A DNA stretch of 64,000 bases from Mycobacterium montefiorense (lineage in GTDB: Bacteria > Actinomycetota > Actinomycetes > Mycobacteriales > Mycobacteriaceae). Positions within the stretch are counted from its first letter, which is position 1; every line of letters begins with the position of its first letter. The notes beneath the pieces were generated by a model. That model searched no databases. It was given only the letters and a program-made list of their open reading frames with translations, and was not told the DNA's origin. Location: positions 442,938 to 506,937 of the forward strand of contig NZ_BFCH01000017.1 of NCBI RefSeq assembly GCF_003112775.1, read 5' to 3'. Positions 47,338 to 57,297 of the stretch are shown in pieces. The position numbers were made by a program, and so were the translations under genes.

Positions 47338-48759
47338 CTATACGTGAGCCAGTCGGGCGGGCGATGCGGCCTGTGCAGCCGCCGGGGCGGTGACCTCGAG
47401 TGGGCGGCGTATGTACACCGCCCAGGTCAGCACCGAGGCAGCCAGGTAGCACACCGTGAAGGCCCAGAACGCCGACGTCGCCGTGCCGCTGTGTATATAC
47501 GACTGGCGCAGCGCCAGATTGACGCCCACGCCACCGAGGGCGCCGACCGCACCGGCGAGTCCGATCAGTGCCCCAGACATGGAACGTGACCACTGCCGGC
47601 GCTCCATCTCGCCGACCTGCAGGGAGTAACTGCGCGCCTCGAAGATCGACGGAATCATCTTGTACACCGACCCGTTGCCGATGCCGGACAGGACGAACAG
47701 GGCAACGAACCCGATCACATAGCCGACCATCGTCGCGGTGGAAATGTGACCCGTGCCGCGGCGACCGAAAGTGCTTGCGCTGATCAAGATTCCGGCAGCC
47801 AGGATCATCGAGCAAAAGACGGCGAGGGTGACTCGGCCGCCGCCGATGCGGTCGGCAAGCTTGCCGCCGTATACCCGCGACATCGATCCCAATAGCGGCC
47901 CCAGGAAAGCGATCTGGGCGGCATGCAGCGATGCCTGCGCGGTGTTCTCGCCGCTGGCAGAAAAGTTCATCTGCAGCACCTGGCCAAACGCGAACGAGAA
48001 TCCGATGAACGAGCCGAAGGTGCCGATGTACAGCAGCGCGATCACCCAGCTGTGCGGTTCGCGCAGCACCGCGCGCATGGTGTCCATCTCGATGCGGTAC
48101 TGCGGCAGGTTGTCCATGTACACCGCGGCGCCGATACCGGCGATCGCCAGCAGCACAAGGTAAATCGCGCAGATCCAGTACGGCTGCCGGTTGCCTGCGG
48201 CCGCGATCACCAGCAGGCCGACCAGCTGGATCACCGGCACGCCGAGGTTGCCGCCGCCGGCGTTGACCGCTAACGCCCAGCCCTTCAGGCGTTGCGGGTA
48301 AAACGCATTGATGTTCGTCATCGACGACGCGAAGTTGCCCCCGCCCAGGCCGGCCAGGGCCGCGCACACCAGGTAGGGCCACAGCGGCAGGCCGGGGTGG
48401 GCCAGTAGCAGGATGGTGGCGACGGTCGGGATCAGCAGCACCAGTGCGGAGAACACCGTCCAGTTGCGCCCGCCGAACTTGGCGGTGGCAAACGTGTAGG
48501 GGAATCGCAGGCAAGCCCCGACCAGTGTGGCGGTAGCGCCGAGCAAGAATTTGTCCCCGGCGGAAAAGCCGTACACCGACGCAGGCATGAACAGCACCAT
48601 CACCGACCAAATCGACCAGATCGAGAAGCCGATGTGTTCGGCGGCCACCGACCAGATCAGGTTGCGGCGGGCGATCTTTTTGTTGCCGGCTTCCCACGCC
48701 TGGATGTCTTCGGGGTCCCAGTCCGAAAGGACATGTGAACGGCCCAGCGGTAATTTCAT
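47338..48759 (-). CDS. Nitrate/nitrite transporter, NarK family, copy 2
   Basis: 473-residue MFS transporter, a close paralogue of the 45496-46899 protein through the whole length. It shares the N-terminal AWEAGNKKIARRNLIWSV segment, the signature GLGGGNFASSMTNINAFYP and the second signature LSGIGNGSVYKMIPSIF. TTGGAG stands 4 nt before ATG 48759. The two genes are in the same orientation, separated by about 440 nt, so each probably has its own promoter. M. tuberculosis has one narK here; narU lies elsewhere nearby. Confidence 0.88.
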   Translation of the reverse strand: MKLPLGRSHVLSDWDPEDIQAWEAGNKKIARRNLIWSVAAEHIGFSIWSIWSVMVLFMPASVYGFSAGDKFLLGATATLVGACLRFPYTFATAKFGGRNWTVFSALVLLIPTVATILLLAHPGLPLWPYLVCAALAGLGGGNFASSMTNINAFYPQRLKGWALAVNAGGGNLGVPVIQLVGLLVIAAAGNRQPYWICAIYLVLLAIAGIGAAVYMDNLPQYRIEMDTMRAVLREPHSWVIALLYIGTFGSFIGFSFAFGQVLQMNFSASGENTAQASLHAAQIAFLGPLLGSMSRVYGGKLADRIGGGRVTLAVFCSMILAAGILISASTFGRRGTGHISTATMVGYVIGFVALFVLSGIGNGSVYKMIPSIFEARSYSLQVGEMERRQWSRSMSGALIGLAGAVGALGGVGVNLALRQSYIHSGTATSAFWAFTVCYLAASVLTWAVYIRRPLEVTAPAAAQAASPARLAHV

Positions 48760-48995
48760 GGGACTCCAATCGCCATCACTCTTGGCGATAACGCTAGGAA
48801 TTCATTGTTGCCCGGGCGCTGCCCGCAATGACCCGGGCGTGAATTTCCGCTCACCTTTGCACGGCCGGCAGTGTGAGGGCTGTCAATCAGTGTGGCGTGC
48901 ACCACAATTACGGGATTGAGCGCCGCATCAGCTCACATCGTAGCCGACGGGGCTGTGATGAATCACGCTGATATGGAAGAGATTTCGCAGCACGC

Positions 48996-49568
<573 letters not shown>

Positions 49569-49620
49569 CTACAACTTTGTGGCCGGAATCGCATCTGGAC
49601 AACACCCGATATCAGTTTGA

Positions 49621-50502
49621 CTAAGCGCCTGCCGGGGATCGTGGCCGCGCCCAGTGCAGCCGTACCTGCTGACCCGCCCGCACCTGAGCGACCTTGTCGA
49701 TGTCCTCGTCGATCACCACGCCGACGACCGGGTAACCGCCGGTGATCGGATGGTCGGGGCCCAGGATCACCGGTAATCCGTTGGGCGGCACCTGAATCGC
49801 TCCGCGGGTGGCGCCCTCACTGGGCAGCTGCCGGTCGGGGAAGCGGTACTGCAGCGGGCGGCCGACCAATCGCATCCCGACTCGGTCGCTACGGTCGGAT
49901 GCCACCCAGTCGGTGTGCACCAGGACATCGGGGTCGACGAACCAGTCGTCGCGTGGTCCGGGCACCACCAACAGCTCGACCGCCTCGAGGCTGATGGCGG
50001 CCACCGGCGCCTGGTCGAGCTCGGGGTACTCGTCGGTGTGCGCGCCGACCGGCAGCTGGTCCCCGGGGGCCAGCGGCGACGGCCCGATCGCCGACATCAC
50101 GTCGTAGCTTCGCGAACCCAGCACCGGTTCCACGGAAATGCCGCCGCGCACCGCCAGGTAGGTCCTCAAACCCGCCCGCGGGGTGCCCAGCGAAATCACC
50201 TGGCCGTCGCGGACATGATGAATGCTGTTGGTGCCGAACTTGATTCCGTTGACCGACGGATCGGTATCGGCGCCAGTCACCGCGATGTCGACATCGCCGC
50301 CGTGCACCCGGGCCGCGAAGCCACCGAAGGTCACTTCGACGGTGGCACGGTCGTCGGGATTGGCGACCAGCCGGTTGGCGAGCTTGTGCGAGCGGCGGTC
50401 GGCGGCGCCGGACCGGCCGACGCCGAGGCGGGCCTGCCCGACCCGGCCGAGGTCCTGGACAATGGCGAGTGGTCCGGTGCGCAGGATTTCCAGGGTTGTC
50501 AC
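49621..50502 (-). CDS. pxpC: 5-oxoprolinase subunit C family protein (Rv0263c-like)
   Basis: Biotin-dependent carboxyltransferase/allophanate hydrolase subunit 2 family protein, 293 residues. Typical features are [20 protein letters not shown] at the N-terminus, [11 protein letters not shown], and [18 protein letters not shown] near the C-terminus. With PxpA and PxpB it forms ATP-dependent 5-oxoprolinase; in other contexts relatives (KipA) regulate sporulation kinases. GTG 50502 has AAGGAG 6 nt upstream. It lies 14 nt after pxpB. No pxpA is in the window. Confidence 0.85.
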   Translation of the reverse strand: MTTLEILRTGPLAIVQDLGRVGQARLGVGRSGAADRRSHKLANRLVANPDDRATVEVTFGGFAARVHGGDVDIAVTGADTDPSVNGIKFGTNSIHHVRDGQVISLGTPRAGLRTYLAVRGGISVEPVLGSRSYDVMSAIGPSPLAPGDQLPVGAHTDEYPELDQAPVAAISLEAVELLVVPGPRDDWFVDPDVLVHTDWVASDRSDRVGMRLVGRPLQYRFPDRQLPSEGATRGAIQVPPNGLPVILGPDHPITGGYPVVGVVIDEDIDKVAQVRAGQQVRLHWARPRSPAGA

Positions 50503-50516
50503 TACATGCTCCTTGG

Positions 50517-51179
50517 TTACGCGGCCCGGAATTGAACCCACATGCCCTGCGTCAGCAACGCCGGTTCGGATCGCACCAGGTCCCACAGGACTGCGTCGGT
50601 GTGACCGATGAGTTGCCAGCCGCCGGGGGATCGGCGTGGATATATCGCGCTGAATTCACCCGCGAGCGCTACTGAGCCGGCCGGTACCGCGGTCCGTGGT
50701 TCGGATCGGCGCGGCACCCGCAGGCGCGGGTCGCCGTCGACCAGGTATGCGAAACCCGGTGCGAATCCGCTGAACCCGACTCGCCACATCGTGGACGTGT
50801 GTGCGTTGATGACCTGTGCGGTCGTCAGCCCGGTGTGGCTGGCGACCTCGGCGAGGTCTGGGCCGTCGTACACGACGTCGATCACCACGTCGGCGGTGCG
50901 CTCGGCGTAGCCGGCCGTATCGGCGGTGACCCGAAGTTTCCGCAGCCGCTGACGGATGACGCCCTGATATCGAGGGCCATCGAGCTTGACCAGCACCGTG
51001 CCGACTGCGGGAACGATGTCAAGCACACCGGGCAGCGCCGCCGCATGCAGCGCATCCGCCCATGCCAGTACCTCGGCGGTGCTCCCACATTGCACCAACA
51101 GGGCCTGGTCGCCGTAATCCAGAACGACATTGCCGACCAGTTCGGTCGACACGTCCGCGGGGAGATCCGTCACGCTCAT
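50517..51179 (-). CDS. pxpB: 5-oxoprolinase subunit B family protein (Rv0264c-like)
   Basis: 220-residue KipI/PxpB (allophanate hydrolase subunit 1) protein. Characteristic segments are [35 protein letters not shown] and the end [17 protein letters not shown]. Partner of the pxpC product in 5-oxoproline hydrolysis. It is the first gene of the pair. The following lipoprotein gene upstream (51282-52280) is on the same strand 102 nt away. Confidence 0.86.
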   Translation of the reverse strand: MSVTDLPADVSTELVGNVVLDYGDQALLVQCGSTAEVLAWADALHAAALPGVLDIVPAVGTVLVKLDGPRYQGVIRQRLRKLRVTADTAGYAERTADVVIDVVYDGPDLAEVASHTGLTTAQVINAHTSTMWRVGFSGFAPGFAYLVDGDPRLRVPRRSEPRTAVPAGSVALAGEFSAIYPRRSPGGWQLIGHTDAVLWDLVRSEPALLTQGMWVQFRAA

Positions 51180-51281
51180 TACTGAACGGTAACCTCGGAA
51201 TCGGGCCAGGCGGGAGGGGGCGGCGCGAGATTTTCGAGCACTGCCAGAGGTGCCTTAGCGAACGCTCAAAGAGACCGGGAT

Positions 51282-52280
51282 CTAACCGAGGATTTTTCCG
51301 ATCAGCGGGGGCAGCTGATCGGCGACCATGGGGTAGCTCAGCACCGACCCGAAGGCGATCGCACCCGCCTGGTCCTTGGTGGTGAACACGTGGCGGTTCT
51401 GCACGGTCGCCTGCGATCCCGCTATCTCGGGGTCGGCCAGCAGCGCCTTCTGCTGGTCCGGATTCTCGGTCGTCCAGATCACCACGTCGGCGGCATCGAG
51501 CACCGTTTTGATCTGATCGCGGGGGATGACGGCGCGGTGATCGGTGACGAAAGGCTTGATGCTGTCGGCGATCACCAGACCCATCTGGTTTAGGAAGTCG
51601 GTTCGCCAGCCCGCCGCGGTAGCGACCACGGTGCCCCCAGAAAGGGTGCCCTGCATCAGCAACGCCTTTTTGGTCCTCCACTGCGGATGATTCTGGGCGA
51701 CGGCGACGAACTGCTTGTCGACGGCGTCGATCAGCGCGTTCATCTGGTCAGCCTGAAATACCGCCTGTCCGATCGTAATGGCCTGGTCCTTCCACGGCTC
51801 GAAGAAGGCGTCACCACCGGACTGCGCGACGGTCGGTGCGATCGCGGACAGCTTCTGGTAGGTGTCGGCGTCTACGCCGGCGTTGATCGCCACGATCAAA
51901 TCGGGTTTCAGGCCGGCGATCTGGTCGACGGGAATTCCGCTGTCCAGGTTCAACACCACAGGTTGGGCGCCGCCGAGCTTGGACTGGGCCCACGGCCACA
52001 CCGCGAACGGCTGGTCACCGAACCAGTTGGTTACCGCGATCGGCACGATGCCGACCGCGAGCAGATCGTCTTGCTCGGTGTAGCCCGCGCTGACCACACG
52101 TTTGGGCGGAGCCTTGATGACGGTCTGACCGAAAAGATGGGTGATCGTCACGCCTTCGCCGGCGGGGGCGTTCGACGTAGGTTTGGGCGACGAGCACCCC
52201 GATGAGGCCCCGGCGGCCGCGGTGACCGCGGCGGCACCGGCGAGCTGCAGGAACCCCCGCCGATTCCATCCGTGTCGCAT
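51282..52280 (-). CDS. Tat-exported iron/siderophore-type substrate-binding lipoprotein (Rv0265c-like)
   Basis: 332-residue class III periplasmic-binding protein of the FecB/BtuF type, expected to bind ferric siderophore or heme outside the membrane. The N-terminus has a twin-arginine motif (NRRGFLQLAGA, residues 6-16) followed by a lipobox (ASSGC, Cys29), so it is a Tat-dependent lipoprotein. Body motifs: VVSAGYTEQDDLLAVGIVP, and KPDLIVAIN. No permease or ATPase gene adjoins, so it must share a transporter encoded elsewhere. No iron box was seen upstream. Confidence 0.83.
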   Translation of the reverse strand: MRHGWNRRGFLQLAGAAAVTAAAGASSGCSSPKPTSNAPAGEGVTITHLFGQTVIKAPPKRVVSAGYTEQDDLLAVGIVPIAVTNWFGDQPFAVWPWAQSKLGGAQPVVLNLDSGIPVDQIAGLKPDLIVAINAGVDADTYQKLSAIAPTVAQSGGDAFFEPWKDQAITIGQAVFQADQMNALIDAVDKQFVAVAQNHPQWRTKKALLMQGTLSGGTVVATAAGWRTDFLNQMGLVIADSIKPFVTDHRAVIPRDQIKTVLDAADVVIWTTENPDQQKALLADPEIAGSQATVQNRHVFTTKDQAGAIAFGSVLSYPMVADQLPPLIGKILG

Positions 52281-52336
52281 CGCGTGAGAGTATCGCGTCG
52301 CCGACTCTGACCTGCATCGCCGCGCGGTTTCGCGGC

Positions 52337-52550
52337 TCAGCCCAGCGGCATGCCGGCATCCACCAAGTCCACCGGGCGATAGGTCGTCTCAGCCGTTCGC
52401 GGCGCGCTGCCGAGCACCGCGATCATGGCGCCGGTCAGCGCACCGGCGAACGCTCGGGCTTCGAAATCGTCTGTGGAACAGTCGATTCGGCGCCCGGTCA
52501 ACTCGGCGACGGCGTTGACGGTGCGGCCGCACTCGTCGTACCTGGCCGCT
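52337..52550 (-). pseudogene. Remnant of a TetR-family C-terminal domain
   Basis: An open minus-strand frame ending at TGA 52337-52339 encodes about 70 residues without a proper start. The piece VAELTGRRIDC followed by DDFEARAFAGALTGAM resembles the C-terminal helices of actinobacterial TetR proteins. No helix-turn-helix lies upstream, where the polD2-like gene ends. It looks like the tail of a regulator lost in a deletion that also removed the genes seen here in M. tuberculosis (oplA, narU, Rv0268c). A short expressed peptide from TTG cannot be excluded. Confidence 0.55.
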
Positions 52551-53831
52551 TTAAGTTCCGGCGGCGCCCGGCCGGGAAGCGGGCGGTGTGTATCCCTGCC
52601 CCCCTTGTTTCCAAGGGCTGTAATCGGCGATCAACTCCTCCTGCGGCGGGCGCTGGTCGACCGCGACGTGCTGCAGGTTGATCCGGATCCGGTACCAGAT
52701 CGAGCTCGGCCCGCGCATGCCGTCGACCAGCACGTCGGCCGGCCGCAACCGCTCGGCGACGGCAGGGTGGCGGTCACGCCAGGTGTCCAGCGCGGCCATC
52801 GCTTCGTCCTTGGTCTTGGTCCGGGCGATCTCGATCAGCGGCATCGACGACAGGCGCCGGCCCTCGGCACGCTTCCCGGAGCCGCGCGGCGCCCGCTCCG
52901 GCGGGCCCAGTTCCTCGGCCAGCATCAGCAGCCGGTCCAGCCCGCCGACCGCGTCGTCCATGCCCGCCCACGGGTCGCCGATATCGGCGAAACGCCCGGG
53001 GACGGTGGCAATCGTGAACGACTCCGGCCGGCAGCCGGCGACCTCGTCCCAATGCAGCGGCGTCGACACCCGGGCATCCGCAGTGGCTCGCACCGAGTAG
53101 GCCGACGCGACCGTGCGGTCCTTGGCGTTCTGGTTGAAGTCGACGAACACGCCCTCGCGCTCTTCCTTCCACCAGCGGCTGGTCGCCGCTTCGGGCACCC
53201 GTCGCTCGACCTCGCGCGCAACGGTCTGGGCGGCCAGCCGGACCTGACGGAACTCCCAGTGCGGAGCGATCCGGGCGTAGATATGAAAGCCCCGCGATCC
53301 GGATGTCTTCGGCCACCCGGTCAGGCCGTAGTCCTCGAGCACTTCGCGGGCCACCAATGCCACGTCGACGATCCGCTGCCAGGAGACCCCGGGCATCGGG
53401 TCCAGATCGACGCGCAGCTCGTCGGGATGGTCGAGGTCGTCGGCGAGCACCGGGTGCGGGTTGAGGTCCACGCACCCCAGGTTGATGGCCCACGCCAGGC
53501 CGGCGGCGTCGTGGATGACGGCCTCCGCCGCAGAAGTGCCGCGTGCGTAGTGGAGTTCAGCAACGTCGACCCAGTCCGGCCGCTTGGTCGGTGCCCGCTT
53601 CTGGAAGACGGCCTCTTGCGCTATCCCCTTGACAAAGCGCTTCAAGATCATCGGCCGGCCTGCTACCCCCCGCAACGCTCCGTCGGCGACCGAAAGGTAA
53701 TAGCGGACCAGGTCGAGCTTGGTGTAAGGCCCTGTGTCACCGCGGGCTTCGAAGACGACCTTGTCGGGGTGGCTGATGGCGACCTGGTGCCCGGCAACCT
53801 CCAATGACGCCGGGCCGGTCATGGGATTCAT
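52551..53831 (-). CDS. LigD-type primase-polymerase (PolD family, Rv0269c-like)
   Basis: Stand-alone archaeo-eukaryotic primase-like polymerase of 426 residues related to the polymerase domain of LigD, which fills gaps during nonhomologous end joining and prefers ribonucleotides. Catalytic aspartates appear in ELRVDLDP (Asp-x-Asp) and FVDFNQNAKDRT; the nucleotide-binding SGSRGFHIYAR is also complete. The C-terminal third (about 300-426) is an extension of unknown function, including WYRIRINLQHVAVDQ. ATG 53831 is used; GTG-type extension upstream to 53876 is unsupported. Divergent from fadD2. Confidence 0.87.
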   Translation of the reverse strand: MNPMTGPASLEVAGHQVAISHPDKVVFEARGDTGPYTKLDLVRYYLSVADGALRGVAGRPMILKRFVKGIAQEAVFQKRAPTKRPDWVDVAELHYARGTSAAEAVIHDAAGLAWAINLGCVDLNPHPVLADDLDHPDELRVDLDPMPGVSWQRIVDVALVAREVLEDYGLTGWPKTSGSRGFHIYARIAPHWEFRQVRLAAQTVAREVERRVPEAATSRWWKEEREGVFVDFNQNAKDRTVASAYSVRATADARVSTPLHWDEVAGCRPESFTIATVPGRFADIGDPWAGMDDAVGGLDRLLMLAEELGPPERAPRGSGKRAEGRRLSSMPLIEIARTKTKDEAMAALDTWRDRHPAVAERLRPADVLVDGMRGPSSIWYRIRINLQHVAVDQRPPQEELIADYSPWKQGGQGYTPPASRPGAAGT

Positions 53832-53890
53832 CGTAATTCCGCGAAAATTTTCTGGCCGCGTTGCGACCCTCGTCACATAGGGTGAGGTTT

Positions 53891-55570
53891 ATGCCTAATC
53901 TTCCTGGCCTGCCCGGGCAAGCCGTTTCCAAGATCCAGCAGTACGTCGAACGCGGCTCGGCCGAGTTGCACTACGTCCGGAAGATCTTCGAGGCGGGCGC
54001 GTTTCGGCTGGAGCCGCCGCAGAACTACACGGGGCTGGCCGCCGACATCGTCAAGTGGGGCGAGTTCGGCATGCTGCCCTCACACAACGCGAGACGCACC
54101 CCCGACCGCGCGGCGCTGATCGACGAAGACGGCGAGTTGAGCTATCGGGAACTCGACGAAGCCGCCCACGCAGTGGCCAACGGCCTGATCGAGAAGGGTG
54201 TCAAGGGCGGCGACGGTGTCGCGATCTTGGCCCGCAACCACCGCTGGTTCATGATCGCCAACTACGGCGCGGCCCGGGTCGGCGCCCGCATCATCCTGCT
54301 CAACAGCGAATTCTCCGGCCCGCAGATCAAAGAGGTCTCCGAGCGCGAGGGCGCCAAGATCATCATCTACGACGACGAGTACACCAAGGCCGTCAGCCAA
54401 GCCGAGCCGGAGCTGGGCAAGTTGCGGGCGTTAGGCGTCAACCCGGACAGCGACGAGCCGTCGGGCAGCACCGACGAGACGCTGGCCGAGCTGATCGAGC
54501 GCAGCAGCTCCGAGCCCGCACCCAAGGCGACCAAACACGCCTCGATCATCATCCTGACCAGCGGGACCACCGGAACGCCCAAGGGTGCGAACCGCAGCAC
54601 CCCGCCAACTTTGGCGCCCGTCGGCGGCATCCTGTCGCACGTTCCGTTCAAGGCGAACGAGATCACGTCGCTGCCGGCGCCGATGTTCCACGCACTGGGT
54701 TATCTGCACGCCACCATCGCGATGTTCCTGGGTTCGACGCTGGTTCTGCGTCGCAAGTTCAAGCCGCCGCTGGTGCTGGAAGACATCGAGAAGCACAAGG
54801 TGACGGCCATGGTCGTGGTGCCGGTGATGTTGTCCCGGATCCTGGACGCGCTGGAAAAGATGGACTCCAAGCCCGACCTGTCCAGCCTGAAGATCATTTT
54901 CGTGTCCGGTTCGCAATTAGGCGCCGAGCTGGCCAACCGCGCGCTCAAGGACGTCGGTCCGGTGATCTACAACATGTACGGATCGACGGAGATCGCGTTC
55001 GCGACCATCGCCCGGCCCCAGGACCTGGAGAAGAACGCCTCGACGGTCGGGCCGGTCGTCAAGGGTGTGAAAGTCAAGATCCTCGACGACAACGGCAACG
55101 AGCTGCCGCAGGGCGACGTCGGACGCATCTTCGTCGGCAATGCCTTCCCGTTCGAGGGCTACACCGGTGGCGGGCACAAGCAGATCATCGATGGCCTGAT
55201 GTCGTCCGGCGACGTCGGCTACTTCGACGAGGACGGTCTGCTGTACGTCAGCGGCCGCGACGACGAGATGATCGTCTCCGGCGGCGAGAACGTCTTCCCG
55301 GCCGAGGTCGAGGATCTGATCAGCGGACACGAAGCCGTGGTGGAGGCCACCGCGATCGGTGTCGAAGACAAGGAGTGGGGCCACCGCCTGCGTGCCTTCG
55401 TGGTGAAGAAGGAAGGCGCCGACGTCGACGAGGACACCATCAAGCACTACGTGCGCGACCACCTGGCCCGCTATAAGGTGCCGCGCGAAGTGGTCTTCCT
55501 TGAAGAGCTGCCGCGCAACCCGACAGGCAAGGTCCTCAAGCGTGAGCTGCGCGAAATGGAGATCGACTAG
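53891..55570 (+). CDS. fadD2: Fatty-acid-CoA/AMP ligase FadD2
   Basis: Adenylate-forming acyl-CoA synthetase of 559 residues (Rv0270). Core motifs: TSGTTGTPKG (about 223-232) for ATP binding, YGSTE, SGDVGYFDEDG, the hinge region RDDEMIVSGGENVFPAEVE, and the C-terminal catalytic Lys in NPTGKVLKREL. It activates fatty acids for beta-oxidation or lipid assembly. ATG 53891 has GTGAGG 3 nt upstream; TAGGGT 7 nt before it could also permit leaderless translation. Convergent with the fprA-like gene. Confidence 0.93.
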   Translation: MPNLPGLPGQAVSKIQQYVERGSAELHYVRKIFEAGAFRLEPPQNYTGLAADIVKWGEFGMLPSHNARRTPDRAALIDEDGELSYRELDEAAHAVANGLIEKGVKGGDGVAILARNHRWFMIANYGAARVGARIILLNSEFSGPQIKEVSEREGAKIIIYDDEYTKAVSQAEPELGKLRALGVNPDSDEPSGSTDETLAELIERSSSEPAPKATKHASIIILTSGTTGTPKGANRSTPPTLAPVGGILSHVPFKANEITSLPAPMFHALGYLHATIAMFLGSTLVLRRKFKPPLVLEDIEKHKVTAMVVVPVMLSRILDALEKMDSKPDLSSLKIIFVSGSQLGAELANRALKDVGPVIYNMYGSTEIAFATIARPQDLEKNASTVGPVVKGVKVKILDDNGNELPQGDVGRIFVGNAFPFEGYTGGGHKQIIDGLMSSGDVGYFDEDGLLYVSGRDDEMIVSGGENVFPAEVEDLISGHEAVVEATAIGVEDKEWGHRLRAFVVKKEGADVDEDTIKHYVRDHLARYKVPREVVFLEELPRNPTGKVLKRELREMEID

Positions 55571-55593
55571 CGGGCCGGCGGCTTACGCGAGTC

Positions 55594-56934
55594 TCAGGTC
55601 CGCCCAGCGCTGATCATTTCTCGGCGAGGCACGACCTTGATGCGCTCGCGACCTCGCGCTTTGCCCAACGCCATCTCGTGTAGGTCAAGGCGTTCCCATT
55701 CCTCCCAGGTTGTGTAGTCGATGCCGTTCTGCGAGAGACACGCCAGGATCGCGTCGCGGTCGGATACGACGGGTGGGCGCAGACCCGGGAGGTCGGCCAG
55801 CAGGCTCGCGATTGTTTCGGCGGCATCGGATTTGGTGTGACCGATGAGCCCCACCGGGCCGCGCTTGATCCACCCTGTTACGTACACGGAGTCGATCATG
55901 GCGCCGTCCATGTCGAGCACTCGACCGGCATCATGCGGCACGATACCGGCGTGGTGGTCAAAGGGGAGATCAGCCAAGTGCGACGAAAGGTAGCCGACCG
56001 CGCGGTATACAGCCTGCACTGGCCAGTCGGTGAAATCGCCTGTCCCCCCGACCGTTCCGTTACCCAATAGTTCGGTTCTCTCGGTACGCAACCCCTCAAC
56101 GTGTTCGGTTCCGAGGATCGCCACAGGTGCCTGGCATAAGTGGATATGGATTCGGCGCGAAGCGTCGGTCGGATCCATCTCCATGTACCGGAATAAGGTG
56201 TCGACCACGAGTCGCGTCGACTTGTTCGAGTTGATCGCTCGTTGACTGGCGTCGTCGATCTCGAAGCCGTCTGGATGCACGACCACATCGACGTTTGGCG
56301 AGTGCGACAACTCGCGAAACTCCATTGGGGTGAACTTGATCTGAGCTGGGCCGCGGCGGGCGAAGACGTGCACGTCGGTGGCGTGGTTGCCGGCGAGTCC
56401 GCGATAGACGTTGTCCGGTATCTCCGTGGTGAGCTGTTCGTCAGCTGGTTTCGCTAGTACACGGGCAATATCGAGAGCGACATTGCCCGCGCCCAGCACC
56501 GCGACATTCTTCGCGTTGAGGGGCCACTCACGCGGGACATCGGGATGGCCGTCGTACCAGGAAACGAACTCGGCGGCCCCATAACTCCCTGGCAAATCGA
56601 TGCCCGGGATATCGAGATTTCGATCGGCCCGTGCGCCGGTGGCGAAGATGATCGCGTCGTAATGGTGCCGGAGATCGGAGAGCTTGATGTCAGTTCCATA
56701 ATGGACATTGCCGATGAAGCGAAGCTCCGTCCGTGTAAGGACTCGCCGCAGCGCCTTGATGATCTCTTTAATGCGTGGATGATCTGGTGCAACGCCGTAC
56801 CGTACAAGTCCGAAAGGCGTAGGGAGGCGGTCGAATACGTCCACCTGAGCATGTCTGTATTCGTTTGCGAGAATATCGGCGGCATAAATGCCCGCTGGAC
56901 CCGCACCGACAACCGCAACCCTGATCTGCCGCAT
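55594..56934 (-). CDS. Ferredoxin/adrenodoxin-NADP+ reductase (FprA-like)
   Basis: 446-residue FAD enzyme related to FprA (Rv3106) and adrenodoxin reductase, moving electrons between NADPH and ferredoxins, for example for P450s. The FAD motif VVGAGPAGIYAADIL is at the N-terminus and the NADP motif VLGAGNVALDIARVL near 150. The C-terminal FAD signature is GWIKRGPVGLIGHTKSDA. ATG 56934 has AAGGTGG upstream; GTG 56940 is alternative. A near-consensus IdeR iron box lies 15 nt upstream, so iron limitation should induce it. Not at this locus in M. tuberculosis. Confidence 0.9.
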   Translation of the reverse strand: MRQIRVAVVGAGPAGIYAADILANEYRHAQVDVFDRLPTPFGLVRYGVAPDHPRIKEIIKALRRVLTRTELRFIGNVHYGTDIKLSDLRHHYDAIIFATGARADRNLDIPGIDLPGSYGAAEFVSWYDGHPDVPREWPLNAKNVAVLGAGNVALDIARVLAKPADEQLTTEIPDNVYRGLAGNHATDVHVFARRGPAQIKFTPMEFRELSHSPNVDVVVHPDGFEIDDASQRAINSNKSTRLVVDTLFRYMEMDPTDASRRIHIHLCQAPVAILGTEHVEGLRTERTELLGNGTVGGTGDFTDWPVQAVYRAVGYLSSHLADLPFDHHAGIVPHDAGRVLDMDGAMIDSVYVTGWIKRGPVGLIGHTKSDAAETIASLLADLPGLRPPVVSDRDAILACLSQNGIDYTTWEEWERLDLHEMALGKARGRERIKVVPRREMISAGRT

Positions 56935-56949
56935 TTCCACCTTCCCTAG

Positions 56950-56968
56950 TTAGGTTAGGCAACCCTAA
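56950..56968. promoter_or_regulatory. IdeR iron box upstream of the fprA-like gene
   Basis: TTAGGTTAGGCAACCCTAA matches the 19-bp consensus TTAGGTTAGGCTAACCTAA at 17 positions. It lies just downstream of a possible minus-strand -10 (TATTTT, 56967-56972), so bound IdeR would block transcription start. Confidence 0.8.
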
Positions 56969-57297
56969 AATACTGTGAGGATGCGTCCAAGCTCAGCGGA
57001 CGAGATTCCTGTCACATCGCCCGCCAAGCAACGGCCTTGGCGTCGCGGCCACAGCGAACGGGTTCTCTATCTTGAGGGCCGTTGACATCGGTTCGCGGGC
57101 TCAATCAGCTTCAACCCGAACAGGTTCCAGTGACTCACGGCTGCTGAACCAGCACCTCGCCGGTCAGTAGGTTTCGGTTCAGGGCGGATGCAGGCCGTCA
57201 CACAATCTGGTGTCGTCGAACCGCCGGGACGGCGCTACGCGCGGGTGCGGGTTTGATCCGGTCAATGCGTGCACGCCGCGCCGGACACACCGCTGCG
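56969..57297. other. Intergenic region without recognised content
   Basis: About 330 nt of GC-rich sequence between the iron box and the ribbon-helix-helix gene. No gene, strong hairpin or repeat was found beyond the -10 candidate at its left edge. Confidence 0.5.
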
